Positions 1 to 7,999 of a stretch of DNA of 40,234 bases are shown piece by piece. A program made the translations under genes and the position numbers. The notes beneath the pieces were generated by a model, which saw only the letters and a list, made by a program, of their open reading frames with translations, was not told the DNA's origin and did not search any database. Within the stretch, counting starts at the first letter, position 1, and the number at the start of each line of letters is the position of its first letter. Source of the stretch: Smithella sp. (GTDB lineage Bacteria > Desulfobacterota > Syntrophia > Syntrophales > Smithellaceae); contig JAGOMJ010000003.1 in the NCBI GenBank assembly GCA_017993615.1, positions 1-40,234 on the forward strand. The letters are read 5' to 3'.

Positions 1-1494
1 GTTTCTGATTTAACCAATGGAGACAACTGGAAAGCCGTGGGCAAGGCGGCGGTGGATACGGCCAAAGATCTGATTCTCCATCCGTTGGAATCTTCTGTTA
101 AGGTTGGTGATGTCGTCAAAGACGCCGGGAGCATAGCCATCAAGGCCGCGGACGTTGCCGGAAATGTGGCGGTTGCCATTGTTTCCGATCCGTTTGCCTT
201 TGCGGAATCGGTCGTGGGCATTGACAACTGGAAAAAAGTTCTTGATCCTAATGTGCCAGTGGGAGAGCGTGTCAGCCGCGCGTTATACGGAGCAGTAGAC
301 ACTGCTTTGAACTTTGCCTCGGGTGGAACCAAAACGGCGGCTGCCGGCGTTGAAGCCGGTATGGATGCGCTCAAAACAGCCGATACGGTATCGGATGCAG
401 CCAAAGCCGCAAATGCAGCAGACATGGCGGCAGACGCGGCACGCATTACCCCGAAGCTCGATGACCCGGCCCGTGTGCAGGTCTGGGAAGTGGGCCGCCA
501 GGCAGGCCAGCAGAAAGCGGACAAACTGGCCGAAGCGATCAAAAGCGGCAAGCCCTCTGAAATCAAGCAAGCTCTTGTGGAATGCCAGAAAGACAAGCAC
601 GCCATCGGAGCGCTCAATAGGGCGGATGATACCGTAAAACATGCGTATAATCAGCAAATGAAACAGCTTATCACGGATGATGTGGATAAGGTGGTAAAGG
701 AAAAAATCGCTCAGCGCTATGGGCTGGATCCCAAAGATGTGGAGATTGTCAAGCCCACGAATCCCACGTCCAAACCGAAGGTTGGCAGCGATCTTGATTT
801 TACCGTCAAAGTAAAAGCGAAACCCGGTGAGATCGTGCCCGATCCTAATAAGCCGGGAAGCTTCATTCAGGTGAAGCCGGGGGATAATCTGACCAAGGAT
901 GTTCCCCTCAAAGACGCCCAGGAAATTTATAATCGGGAACTCTACAGCAAGGTAACGGGAGAGCCGATTCCGACGGATCCTGAAAAGTTTAAAGCCTTTC
1001 AGGCCGAAGCCGACAAACTCGCGCATGAGATGGACCATGTAGCGGGACATCGCGTGGGAGCGGAATCCTACGGCGCCTCGCAGCAGGATTTGGAAGTCAT
1101 TCTGCAGAAATCCGGCGGCCGGTTTACGGATCCGGAACAGGCGGGAATGGTAGCTTCCTACAAGTCCACGCATCTTTACCAGGAAGCGGAAAGCATCACA
1201 AAACTGGATCCCGGTAAAGCCGAACAGCTTGTCGCCGACGGCATGCGGCAGACCACTAAACAATACAGCAATCTGATCGAAACACGGGTGGCCGCGCTGC
1301 AGAACCAGGGCATTGAGGTTGCCGTGGATCCGCGCCTGACGAAGGCGGTGGACATTTTTAAACAGGTGGAAACCAAAGGCCTGCCTCCGGCAAAAGCCGA
1401 AGCGTTATTGAAAAGCCAGTTGAATATGTCCAAGGACGATGTAGCCAATATGCTCGGCGCGCAGCTGGCTAAACTGCACAGGGTGAAAGCTTAA
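1..1494 (+). CDS. C-terminal part of a large polymorphic-toxin-like protein (5' end outside window)
   Basis: The reading frame is open from base 1 without a stop, so the GTG at 37 is probably internal and the true start lies upstream of the window. Numbered from that GTG (485 residues), residues 1-130 are Ala/Val-rich and resemble linker or pre-toxin regions of Rhs and other polymorphic toxins, including a VGIDNWKKVLDPN stretch. Residues 140-235 are helical and charged. Residue 250-255 GSDLDF looks like the metal-binding GS/DxD strand of pol-beta-type nucleotidyltransferases, and residues 330-338 HEMDHVAGH match an HExxH zinc motif with a third His. I cannot say which, if either, is a working active site. 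A small membrane protein follows after 26 bp, as an immunity gene would. The toxin assignment is inference from architecture and context; no repeats, PAAR or RHS core are visible because the N-terminus is missing. Confidence 0.55.
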   Translation, partial: VSDLTNGDNWKAVGKAAVDTAKDLILHPLESSVKVGDVVKDAGSIAIKAADVAGNVAVAIVSDPFAFAESVVGIDNWKKVLDPNVPVGERVSRALYGAVDTALNFASGGTKTAAAGVEAGMDALKTADTVSDAAKAANAADMAADAARITPKLDDPARVQVWEVGRQAGQQKADKLAEAIKSGKPSEIKQALVECQKDKHAIGALNRADDTVKHAYNQQMKQLITDDVDKVVKEKIAQRYGLDPKDVEIVKPTNPTSKPKVGSDLDFTVKVKAKPGEIVPDPNKPGSFIQVKPGDNLTKDVPLKDAQEIYNRELYSKVTGEPIPTDPEKFKAFQAEADKLAHEMDHVAGHRVGAESYGASQQDLEVILQKSGGRFTDPEQAGMVASYKSTHLYQEAESITKLDPGKAEQLVADGMRQTTKQYSNLIETRVAALQNQGIEVAVDPRLTKAVDIFKQVETKGLPPAKAEALLKSQLNMSKDDVANMLGAQLAKLHRVKA

Positions 1495-1520
1495 TCATGA
1501 AGATGAGGGAATTTTAAATT

Positions 1521-1985
1521 ATGTGGGCTGTTTTCCTGAAAATTGTTTCGTACTTTTTCCTGCTCCTGTTTGTGCTGGGCGTGGTGTTGATGCTTTTGAC
1601 CTGGCGCAAGGAAAAATTCGTCAAGCCGAAGTGGATTCTTTTCGGGCAGATTGTGGCGTTTATGGCACTTGTGGTCTTTACAATGTTGTCCCGGAATCCA
1701 CTGGGATTCTGGAGCTGGTTGCTCATCTTTCTGGCCGGGCTGTGTGGCGGATATTTTTACGGCCGAACGGTGAAAGTGAAAAAGTCTGCACGCGGAATCA
1801 TGATGAACTACACCCTGCCCTATGTCATCACGTGGGGCGTGCTTTTATTCCTCACGCAGTTTTTGACGATCAGCACGGGTCGTATTCCTGTGATTGTGCT
1901 GGGCCTGTGTGTGCTCAATACTGGATTAAATCTGGCGATGAATGGCCAAGTCGTCTGGAATTATAACCGGATGAAAAAAACCTGA
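1521..1985 (+). CDS. Small polytopic membrane protein, possible immunity partner
   Basis: 154 residues with about four or five hydrophobic helices (roughly 5-27, 38-58, 64-82, 98-117, 122-142) and short basic loops. It starts with ATG behind a good ribosome site (GAGGGA, 1505-1510). I do not recognise a family. It lies 26 bp downstream of the toxin-like gene on the same strand and is followed by a convergent gene, so the two genes form a closed pair. A multi-pass membrane protein directly behind a toxin-like C-terminus is a common immunity arrangement for toxins acting at or crossing the inner membrane; that role is inference. An unrelated membrane protein is equally possible on sequence alone. 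Confidence 0.7.
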   Translation: MWAVFLKIVSYFFLLLFVLGVVLMLLTWRKEKFVKPKWILFGQIVAFMALVVFTMLSRNPLGFWSWLLIFLAGLCGGYFYGRTVKVKKSARGIMMNYTLPYVITWGVLLFLTQFLTISTGRIPVIVLGLCVLNTGLNLAMNGQVVWNYNRMKKT

Positions 1986-2000
1986 CCCCTAATTACGCAT

Positions 2001-2016
2001 CAAAAGAAGGCTTTTG
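2001..2016 (+). terminator. Weak hairpin between convergent genes
   Basis: CAAAAG-AAGG-CTTTTG forms a 6-bp stem with a 4-base loop just after the membrane-protein stop, followed by a short T-rich run. It is AU-rich and would be a weak terminator at best. Confidence 0.2.
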
Positions 2017-2048
2017 TTTGACTTTGTCATTGATCAGAATTGCATATG

Positions 2049-3236
2049 CTATTTGCCGGAAGTTTCCCTGATCGCTTCTGTAAATCCCCGCATGGAATTG
2101 ACAATTGTTTTGTCATCAACGCAGTAGGCGATCCTGAAATATCCGGCAGCGCCGAAACCGCTTCCCGGAACAACCAGGATATTTTTCTGCAAAAGAATTT
2201 TAGTGAATGCAACATCATCCGGTAGCGGGCTTTTGACAAACAGATAAAAGGCCCCTTGCGGTTTGGCAAATTTATAACCGGCTTTTGACAACCCTTTGCA
2301 CAGCAGATCGCGCTTGTTCTGATACACGTTTACATCCACCGCTGCATTTTGCAGTTTCACGACAATTCTCTGCATCAATGCCGGTGCGTGAACAAATCCC
2401 AGAATCCGGGTGCATAAAATCAGAGCACTGATTAAATCCCGGCAATCGTCAATTTCCGGATTGACGGCAATATAGCCGATTCTTTCCCCCGGCAGAGAAA
2501 GCGTCTTGGAATAGGAACAGGCAACGATACTGTTCGTGTAGGATTTCAGCACGCTGGGGACTATTACCCGGTCATAAACGATTTCATTATAGGGTTCGTC
2601 GGAAACCAGGTAAATGGTTTTATGAAACGCTTTGCCCTTTTTCTTCAAAAGGGCGGCAAGCGCCTGAATGTTTTTTGAACTGTAAACCTTTCCCGTCGGG
2701 TTATTCGGTGAATTGATTAACACCGCTTTTGTCTTTTTGTTGATGGCCTTTGAGATCGCCTCGATGTCCAGAGAAAAATCTTTTCTGGTTCTGACGAATT
2801 TTGTTACGCCTCCGTAGTTGTCGATGTAAAATGGATATTCGACGAAATAAGGCATGGGGACGATGACTTCATCATTGGGATCCAGTAATGATTTGAAAAT
2901 AACATTCAACGCACCGGCTGCGCCGCAGGACATGACAATATGGTCGGCGCTTAAATTCAGATCGCAGGTTTTACTGACCTGCTTGGCAATAGCCTGCCGT
3001 GTATCCGCAAAACCGGCGTTCGGCGCGTATCCGTGCTTGAGGGGCAATGGCTTTGCGGCCAGACGAATCAATTCCCTCTTGAAGACTGCCGGAGGCTCGA
3101 CGTTGGGATTCCCCAGGCTGAAATCAAAGACTTTATCGGCGCCGTATTTTCTTTTCATCACGGCGCCTTGTTCAAACATCTTTCTAATCATCGAAGAATT
3201 CGAAATCGATGATTTAATTTTTTTTGCAATTGACAA
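2049..3236 (-). CDS. PLP-dependent class I aminotransferase
   Basis: 395-residue fold-type I aminotransferase. Visible motifs are the SPNNPTG loop (176-182, Asn178), SDEPYNE (212-218; Asp213 contacts the PLP ring nitrogen and Tyr216 its phenol oxygen) and SYSKTLSLPGERIGY, in which Lys244 is the Schiff-base lysine. An arginine near residue 368 (YFRIAY) would bind the substrate carboxylate. The start is TTG (3234-3236): the Met-Ser-Ile-Ala-Lys-Lys beginning fits related proteins better than the internal ATG at codon 16. It transfers amino groups between an amino acid and a 2-oxo acid in the cytosol; substrate cannot be read from sequence (aspartate, alanine or aromatic are all possible). It follows the small membrane gene by 8 bp and probably shares its transcript. 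Confidence 0.9.
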   Translation of the reverse strand: MSIAKKIKSSISNSSMIRKMFEQGAVMKRKYGADKVFDFSLGNPNVEPPAVFKRELIRLAAKPLPLKHGYAPNAGFADTRQAIAKQVSKTCDLNLSADHIVMSCGAAGALNVIFKSLLDPNDEVIVPMPYFVEYPFYIDNYGGVTKFVRTRKDFSLDIEAISKAINKKTKAVLINSPNNPTGKVYSSKNIQALAALLKKKGKAFHKTIYLVSDEPYNEIVYDRVIVPSVLKSYTNSIVACSYSKTLSLPGERIGYIAVNPEIDDCRDLISALILCTRILGFVHAPALMQRIVVKLQNAAVDVNVYQNKRDLLCKGLSKAGYKFAKPQGAFYLFVKSPLPDDVAFTKILLQKNILVVPGSGFGAAGYFRIAYCVDDKTIVNSMRGFTEAIRETSGK

Positions 3237-3244
3237 CGAATGTA

Positions 3245-3556
3245 TTATCCTTTCTTTCTTCTGAGGAGCACAAAAATGCCCAGCAAAATGATAATACCGG
3301 GCAACACATATTTCGAATACTGGGAAACATCGAATCCGTAGAACTCATAAAAGAGAAACCCCGTCCCGGCAAGCGTTATAATCCATCCGCCGAGATCTCT
3401 GAACTTTTGTATTAGCGTGCAGATACCGATGACAATCAACAAAACCGGCCAGGTCTGGCCGAACGGGAAACTTCCGGACTTGCTCAGATAAATCAAAATT
3501 CCCAACGTAATTAAAACCGTTCCGCCCGTAATCACATTCTGTTTCTTATCGCTCAT
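3245..3556 (-). CDS. Small membrane protein with LiaI/LiaF-type transmembrane region
   Basis: 103 residues with four hydrophobic segments (about 8-25, 33-48, 56-70, 82-98) and a basic C-terminal RRKKG. The pattern, with a GTVLITLGILIYL first helix and a WPVLLIVIG second helix, is that of the DUF5668/LiaF transmembrane region, found in envelope-stress and hypothetical membrane proteins. No soluble domain is attached. It sits between the slipin gene and the aminotransferase on the same strand. The function is unknown; context with NfeD and slipin hints at membrane quality control, which is inference. Confidence 0.75.
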   Translation of the reverse strand: MSDKKQNVITGGTVLITLGILIYLSKSGSFPFGQTWPVLLIVIGICTLIQKFRDLGGWIITLAGTGFLFYEFYGFDVSQYSKYVLPGIIILLGIFVLLRRKKG

Positions 3557-3614
3557 GCAAGAATCTCCTTTTCGTTTATTGGTTATTTAAAGCGTCTCTG
3601 CTTTTTTCCGGAAA

Positions 3615-4370
3615 TTATTTATCTTTCAAAAAAGGTTTAAACAAATCAATCGGTATCGGAAATACCGTTGTGGAATTATTTTCCGAAGCTATCTGATTCA
3701 ATGTCTGCAAATAGCGAAGCTGTAAGGACATTGGCTGGGTTTCCATCAAAGCAGCCGCTTCGATCAGCTTCTGCGCTGCTTGAAATTCGCCTTCGGCATT
3801 GATGACCTTGGCTCTTCGTTCTCTTTCCGCTTCCGCCTGCTTTGCCATAGACCGTTTCATCTCTTCCGGGAGGTCAATATGTTTGACTTCTACCAGCGAC
3901 ACCTTAATGCCCCAGGGTTCAGTGCTGCGGTCGAGAATTTCCTGAAGATTCATATTAATTTTTTCCCGTTCGGAAAGTATTTCATCGAGTTCCATCTGGC
4001 CGCAGACACTTCTCAAGGTGGTTTGAGCAAGCTGCGATGTGGCGTAAAGATAATTTTCCACATTCGTCACGGCGGAATTGGCATCCATCACCCGGAAATA
4101 AACAACCGCACTGACTTTAATGGAAACGTTGTCCTTCGTAATAACGTCCTGCGGAGGAACATCCATGGTAATGGTCCGCATATCCACCCGGACCATTTTG
4201 TCAATGCCGGGAATAATGATAATCAAGCCCGGCCCCTTGGCATCCCGGATTCGACCGAGTCGGAAAATAACCGCCCTTTCGTATTCGCTCAATATTTTGA
4301 TTGCGGAGACCAAAAACATTACGACCAGAACGATCACGACCAGCGTCGGCATTGATAAAGTTCCCAACAT
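3615..4370 (-). CDS. SPFH-domain slipin/stomatin-like membrane protein
   Basis: 251 residues: one N-terminal membrane helix (about 8-25), then the SPFH/Band 7 domain with the stomatin signature region ([13 protein letters not shown], 28-40; GPGL at 46-49; VDMRT, then the [12 protein letters not shown] strand), and a C-terminal helical [17 protein letters not shown] coiled-coil stretch. This is a p-stomatin (slipin) of typical length. Such proteins oligomerise on the inner membrane and form microdomains; they pair with NfeD proteases, which cleave the C-terminal tail of stomatin in Pyrococcus. The NfeD gene lies 29 bp upstream, the classic arrangement. Confidence 0.92.
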   Translation of the reverse strand: MLGTLSMPTLVVIVLVVMFLVSAIKILSEYERAVIFRLGRIRDAKGPGLIIIIPGIDKMVRVDMRTITMDVPPQDVITKDNVSIKVSAVVYFRVMDANSAVTNVENYLYATSQLAQTTLRSVCGQMELDEILSEREKINMNLQEILDRSTEPWGIKVSLVEVKHIDLPEEMKRSMAKQAEAERERRAKVINAEGEFQAAQKLIEAAALMETQPMSLQLRYLQTLNQIASENNSTTVFPIPIDLFKPFLKDK

Positions 4371-4399
4371 ATGTATTCCTCCTCTTTTTATTCTAATCC

Positions 4400-5707
4400 T
4401 TATTTTTGATTTTTTATTTCTTCAACGACCAGTTTCATGCCGTCAACCTTGACGATTCTCACCTTGGCGCCTTTTTTGATGGACGCGTCACTGACGGCTT
4501 TCCAGTATTCTCCTTTGACAAAAACATCGCCCTCTTTTTCGATGTCGCTGGTTACTTCGGCTTCCAGATCAATCATGGCTTCCGCGCCGGTAAAATGTTT
4601 TCTCATCTGCGCCTTCACTGCCAGCATAATGATGACGATAAAGAAAATAGAGACAACCACAACGGCCGGTATCAATACCTGCAAGGAAAGACGCAAGGCC
4701 GGCTCCGGCGTATCGAACAGCAATAACGATCCCATAACCAATGAAATAATCCCTCCTACCGTCAGCATGCCGTGACTCATGACTTTAATTTCCGCGATAA
4801 ATAAAATGACGCCGAATATTATCAGCAAAATTCCCGTATAACTTACCGGCAGCGTGGACAAGCCGAAAAACGCAAGCAAAAGCGAAATGCCGCCGATCAC
4901 GCCCGGCAGAATCGCGCCGGGAGTGGACAGTTCGAAGTAAAGCCCCGCCAGTCCGATCAGTAATAGAAGATATGATATATTGGGATCCGAAATGGCGGAA
5001 AGAATACCCTGACGCGTCCCCATTTTTTTATCGCGAATCACCGCGTTTTTTGTTGATATTATTTTTTTGCCGCCGATCAACTGAATCTCTTTCTGGTGGA
5101 TGGCAGCCAGTAACGTGTTAACATCCGCCGCAACATAATCGATGACATTCAGCTTCAAGGCTTCCTCCGCCGTGATCGATTCGCTTTTACGCACCGCTTT
5201 TTCGACCCATTCTTCCGACCGGCCTCTTGTTTTGGCAATGCTTCTGGCATAGGCGGCGGCATCATTTTCAATTTTTTCCGTCATGGTTTTATCTTTTTCT
5301 CCGCCCGAATTCCCGAGACCGATTGCCACAGGATGCGCGGCGCCGATATTGGTTCCCGGCGCCATCGCTGCAATGTGAGCCGCCTGGGTGATGATGACGC
5401 CCGCAGAAGCGGCCCGCGCTCCGGACGGCGATACATAAACGATCACGGGTACCGGTGAATTCAGAATGCTCTTGGCGATATCGCGCATCGCCGTATCCAT
5501 GCCCCCCGGCGTATCCAGCAGAATGATGAGCCCCCCGGCATTATCCCGAACGGCTTCCTCGATGCCTGATGCAATGTATTTCGCGGTCGGTGACGTAATG
5601 ACACCATCCACCGTGATAACATTGAAAACAGGATTTTTTTCCTCTGCCCACGCCAGAAGTCCTGCGAAAATGAAAACAGCCATTAATGCATATCGGATTT
5701 GCTTCAT
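4400..5707 (-). CDS. NfeD-type membrane-bound serine protease (ClpP class)
   Basis: 435 residues. A signal peptide (1-21, ending AWA) is followed by a ClpP-like domain with LLDTPGG (63-69), the nucleophile Ser101 in ARAASAG and a likely general-base Lys145, the Ser-Lys dyad of the PH1510/NfeD family. About residues 235-375 hold several membrane helices, and the last 70 residues form the OB-fold NfeD domain ([13 protein letters not shown]). The protease domain would face the periplasm. Its known partner is the slipin encoded next. This is the long form of NfeD, not the truncated OB-fold-only form. Lys145 is assigned by spacing, not by alignment. Confidence 0.92.
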   Translation of the reverse strand: MKQIRYALMAVFIFAGLLAWAEEKNPVFNVITVDGVITSPTAKYIASGIEEAVRDNAGGLIILLDTPGGMDTAMRDIAKSILNSPVPVIVYVSPSGARAASAGVIITQAAHIAAMAPGTNIGAAHPVAIGLGNSGGEKDKTMTEKIENDAAAYARSIAKTRGRSEEWVEKAVRKSESITAEEALKLNVIDYVAADVNTLLAAIHQKEIQLIGGKKIISTKNAVIRDKKMGTRQGILSAISDPNISYLLLLIGLAGLYFELSTPGAILPGVIGGISLLLAFFGLSTLPVSYTGILLIIFGVILFIAEIKVMSHGMLTVGGIISLVMGSLLLFDTPEPALRLSLQVLIPAVVVVSIFFIVIIMLAVKAQMRKHFTGAEAMIDLEAEVTSDIEKEGDVFVKGEYWKAVSDASIKKGAKVRIVKVDGMKLVVEEIKNQK

Positions 5708-5728
5708 TGCCTTACCTCGTTTGATGGC

Positions 5729-6448
5729 TCAATACGGAAGGTTTAATTCCTTCATGATGATTTTTACATCTTCCCATACCTGCTTCTTCGCCGCCGGATT
5801 GCGCAGAAGATAGGCCGGATGATAGGTCGGCATTAATTTTATTCCTTCATAGGAATGAAACCTTCCACGCAGCACTGAAATGGGAATATCTGTTTTTAGC
5901 AGCGTCTTGGCGGCAAACGTCCCCAATGCACAAATCACTTCCGGTGCTATCAACTGGAGTTGTTTCTTGAGAAAAGGTTCGCACCTGCTGATCTCATCCG
6001 GCTGCGGGTTGCGGTTTCCCGGAGGACGACATTTGAGGATATTGCAGATATAAACATCCTTTCTCTGAAGCTTCATGCCTTTAACAATAATTTCGCTCAA
6101 AAGCTGGCCTGCTCTGCCCACAAAAGGGATGCCCTGCTCATCTTCATCAGCGCCGGGAGCTTCACCGACAAAAACGATCCGCGCTCCGGGATTGCCTGTT
6201 CCAAAAACAAGATTTTTCCGGGTTCTGCCCAGCGGACAGAGCTGACAATCGGCCATCTCTTGGTGTATGGCTTCCAGCATTTCCCCTCTGGATTGCCCTA
6301 CGGTCTTGGCTTTAGCAACAACGGTCCGTGATGATCTGCTCCAATCCACGCCAACCGCCAGACTCTCGTTATGGATGACCTGTCCTTTCAGCCCCCTGAC
6401 CGCATGGAGTAATTCGGCTTGTAATTCGTTTCTGGTTATGTTCGACAT
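5729..6448 (-). CDS. Uracil-DNA glycosylase, family 4 (Fe-S type)
   Basis: 239 residues. It removes uracil from DNA arising by cytosine deamination. The family-4 motif GEAPGADEDEQG is at 95-106 and the second motif, PTYHPAYLLRNP, at 207-218. Four cysteines placed for the 4Fe-4S cluster are visible: Cys68 and Cys71 (CQLC), Cys140 (KCRPPGNRNP) and Cys156 (ISRCEPF). The first 55 residues form a poorly conserved extension before the catalytic domain, longer than in compact thermophile members. It starts 10 bp after coaBC and precedes nfeD by 21 bp, suggesting one transcript for coaBC-udg-nfeD-slipin. Confidence 0.95.
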   Translation of the reverse strand: MSNITRNELQAELLHAVRGLKGQVIHNESLAVGVDWSRSSRTVVAKAKTVGQSRGEMLEAIHQEMADCQLCPLGRTRKNLVFGTGNPGARIVFVGEAPGADEDEQGIPFVGRAGQLLSEIIVKGMKLQRKDVYICNILKCRPPGNRNPQPDEISRCEPFLKKQLQLIAPEVICALGTFAAKTLLKTDIPISVLRGRFHSYEGIKLMPTYHPAYLLRNPAAKKQVWEDVKIIMKELNLPY

Positions 6449-6458
6449 CGTTCGCCTG

Positions 6459-7670
6459 TTATTTCTTGCCTTTGCTTTTTTCAGAAATCAATTTTTTAAT
6501 ACGATTCAGAATCGCACCGGCCGCATCGATTTTTGTCATTTTCTCCAGCGACTCCGTCTTACCGGCGCGGTCGATGACGGTAATAATGTTGGTGTCGGTG
6601 CGGAAACCGGCACCCTCCTGACGCAGATTATTGGCAACGATCATGTCCATGTTTTTCTTGACCAGTTTTCCCCGGGCATTGGTTAAAAGATTCTGCGTTT
6701 CCATGGCAAAACCGACCAGAATCCGGTTTCCCTTTTTTTTGCCGATTTCCGCGATGATATCTGGATTTCTTTCCAGTTCTATAAATAGCGTTTTCCCTTC
6801 CTTTTTTATTTTTTCATTGGCCACGATTTTCGGACGATAATCGGCTACGGCGGCGGCCTTGATAATCACCCTTGCACTTTTATAATGCTGCAGAACAGCT
6901 TTGTGCATTTCTCTGGCCGTACGCACCGTGACGATTTTTTCCAACGGCGGCAGCGGCAGTGACGTGGGGCCGCTGACCAGCGTCACGCGGGCTCCCCGTC
7001 TTTGCGCAGCGGAGGCCAGAGCGTAACCCATTTTTCCCGACGACAAATTCGTGATGAAACGCACCGGGTCGAGCGGCTCTTCTGTAGGACCGGCAGTGAT
7101 CAGAATTCTGACGCCCGCCAAGTCCTGCGGCGTCATAATGTTTTCGATTTCAGCAAGGATCGCGTCAATCTCCGGCAAGCGTCCCTTGCCCTCTGTTTTA
7201 CAGGCCAGTTCGCCTACGGCGCTGTCCATGACTGCGTAACCGTTTTTTTTCAGTCTCCGGATATTGTCCTGAACAATCGGATTGGCCAGCATTTTGTCGT
7301 TCATCGCCGGACAAATCAGCGTCGGTTTGTTCTCGGCCATGATCGTGGTGGAAAGCAAATCGTCGCCGATGCCGGAAGCAATTTTTCCGATAATGTTTGC
7401 CGTTGCCGGAGCAACCACAAACGCGTCGGCAAATTCGGCCAGCGCGATATGTGCCATGTCATATTCGTCATCAGAGGCAAACATATCCGTGTAAACTCTG
7501 TTTTGCGAAAGCGTCTGCATGGTAAGAGGCGTAATGAATTCCAGAGCGCTTTTTGTCATGATGATTTTTACATGGGCACCTGCTTTCACAAGCCGGCGGG
7601 TCAATTCCGCCGCTTTGTAAGCCGCAATGCCTCCGGTGATTCCAAGAACAATTTTCTTATTTTCCAGCAT
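6459..7670 (-). CDS. coaBC: Bifunctional phosphopantothenoylcysteine decarboxylase / phosphopantothenate-cysteine ligase
   Basis: 403 residues, full length for the fusion enzyme that makes 4'-phosphopantetheine for coenzyme A. The N-terminal flavin-dependent CoaC half (1-185) shows the GITGGIAAYKA start, the catalytic His74 in DMAHIAL, the PAMNDKM motif (121-127) and Cys157 in ELACKTEGKGR. The CoaB half (187-403) shows LITAGPTEEPLDPVRFITN with SSGKMG and the KAAAVADYRP lysine region, typical of the CTP-dependent bacterial ligase. It is the first gene of the leftward group; the upstream 329 bp separates it from a divergent peptidase gene. Confidence 0.97.
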   Translation of the reverse strand: MLENKKIVLGITGGIAAYKAAELTRRLVKAGAHVKIIMTKSALEFITPLTMQTLSQNRVYTDMFASDDEYDMAHIALAEFADAFVVAPATANIIGKIASGIGDDLLSTTIMAENKPTLICPAMNDKMLANPIVQDNIRRLKKNGYAVMDSAVGELACKTEGKGRLPEIDAILAEIENIMTPQDLAGVRILITAGPTEEPLDPVRFITNLSSGKMGYALASAAQRRGARVTLVSGPTSLPLPPLEKIVTVRTAREMHKAVLQHYKSARVIIKAAAVADYRPKIVANEKIKKEGKTLFIELERNPDIIAEIGKKKGNRILVGFAMETQNLLTNARGKLVKKNMDMIVANNLRQEGAGFRTDTNIITVIDRAGKTESLEKMTKIDAAGAILNRIKKLISEKSKGKK

Positions 7671-7999
7671 ATGGTTCGACTTCCAGAAATTTTTGATTAA
7701 TTTTTTTGAAAACAGCTCGTGGCGCTTGGCCGTTGTCTATGAATATAACAATGCTTTTTCACAATATCAAGGTATAATTATTATTGATATCTTGAAAATT
7801 TTATAAGGAAATGGTCCCATGTAGCTTAATTCTTCGCTGTGCTTGCGCCGCTCCGCTTCGCTGCGGGGATAATTCCACTTACGCTTCGAGCTTCATTACA
7901 TTCGCTCTTAGCACGTGGCATTAATTTCCCTTGCAAATCCTCCGGAATGCTATTATAAACCGAGCAATTCTATTTACATCACAACGTTAGGAGATTATT
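7671..7999. other. Divergent intergenic region with imperfect inverted repeat
   Basis: No credible gene lies in these 329 bp between coaBC and the M23 peptidase. They contain an AT-rich imperfect palindrome (TATCAA...TTGATA, about 7771-7799), and a longer imperfect inverted repeat whose arms are 7805-7825 and 7911-7932. As RNA the arms could pair over about 16 bp with G-U wobbles. The 85 bases between the arms are rich in TTCGCT/CGCTTCG words. The right arm runs into the -35 box of the peptidase promoter. Confidence 0.45.
7931..7959 (+). promoter_or_regulatory. Sigma-70-type promoter for the M23 peptidase gene
   Basis: TTGCAA at 7931-7936, a 17-bp spacer, and TATAAA at 7954-7959, about 40 bp before the ATG. 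A good ribosome site (TAGGAG, 7988-7993) follows. Assigned by consensus match only. Confidence 0.55.

Noticed and set aside
283-1263. 326-codon minus-strand ORF opposite the toxin-like gene
   Set aside because: It lies wholly antisense to a longer frame that is open to the window edge, and its translation is rich in Phe, Arg and Ile typical of shadow frames.
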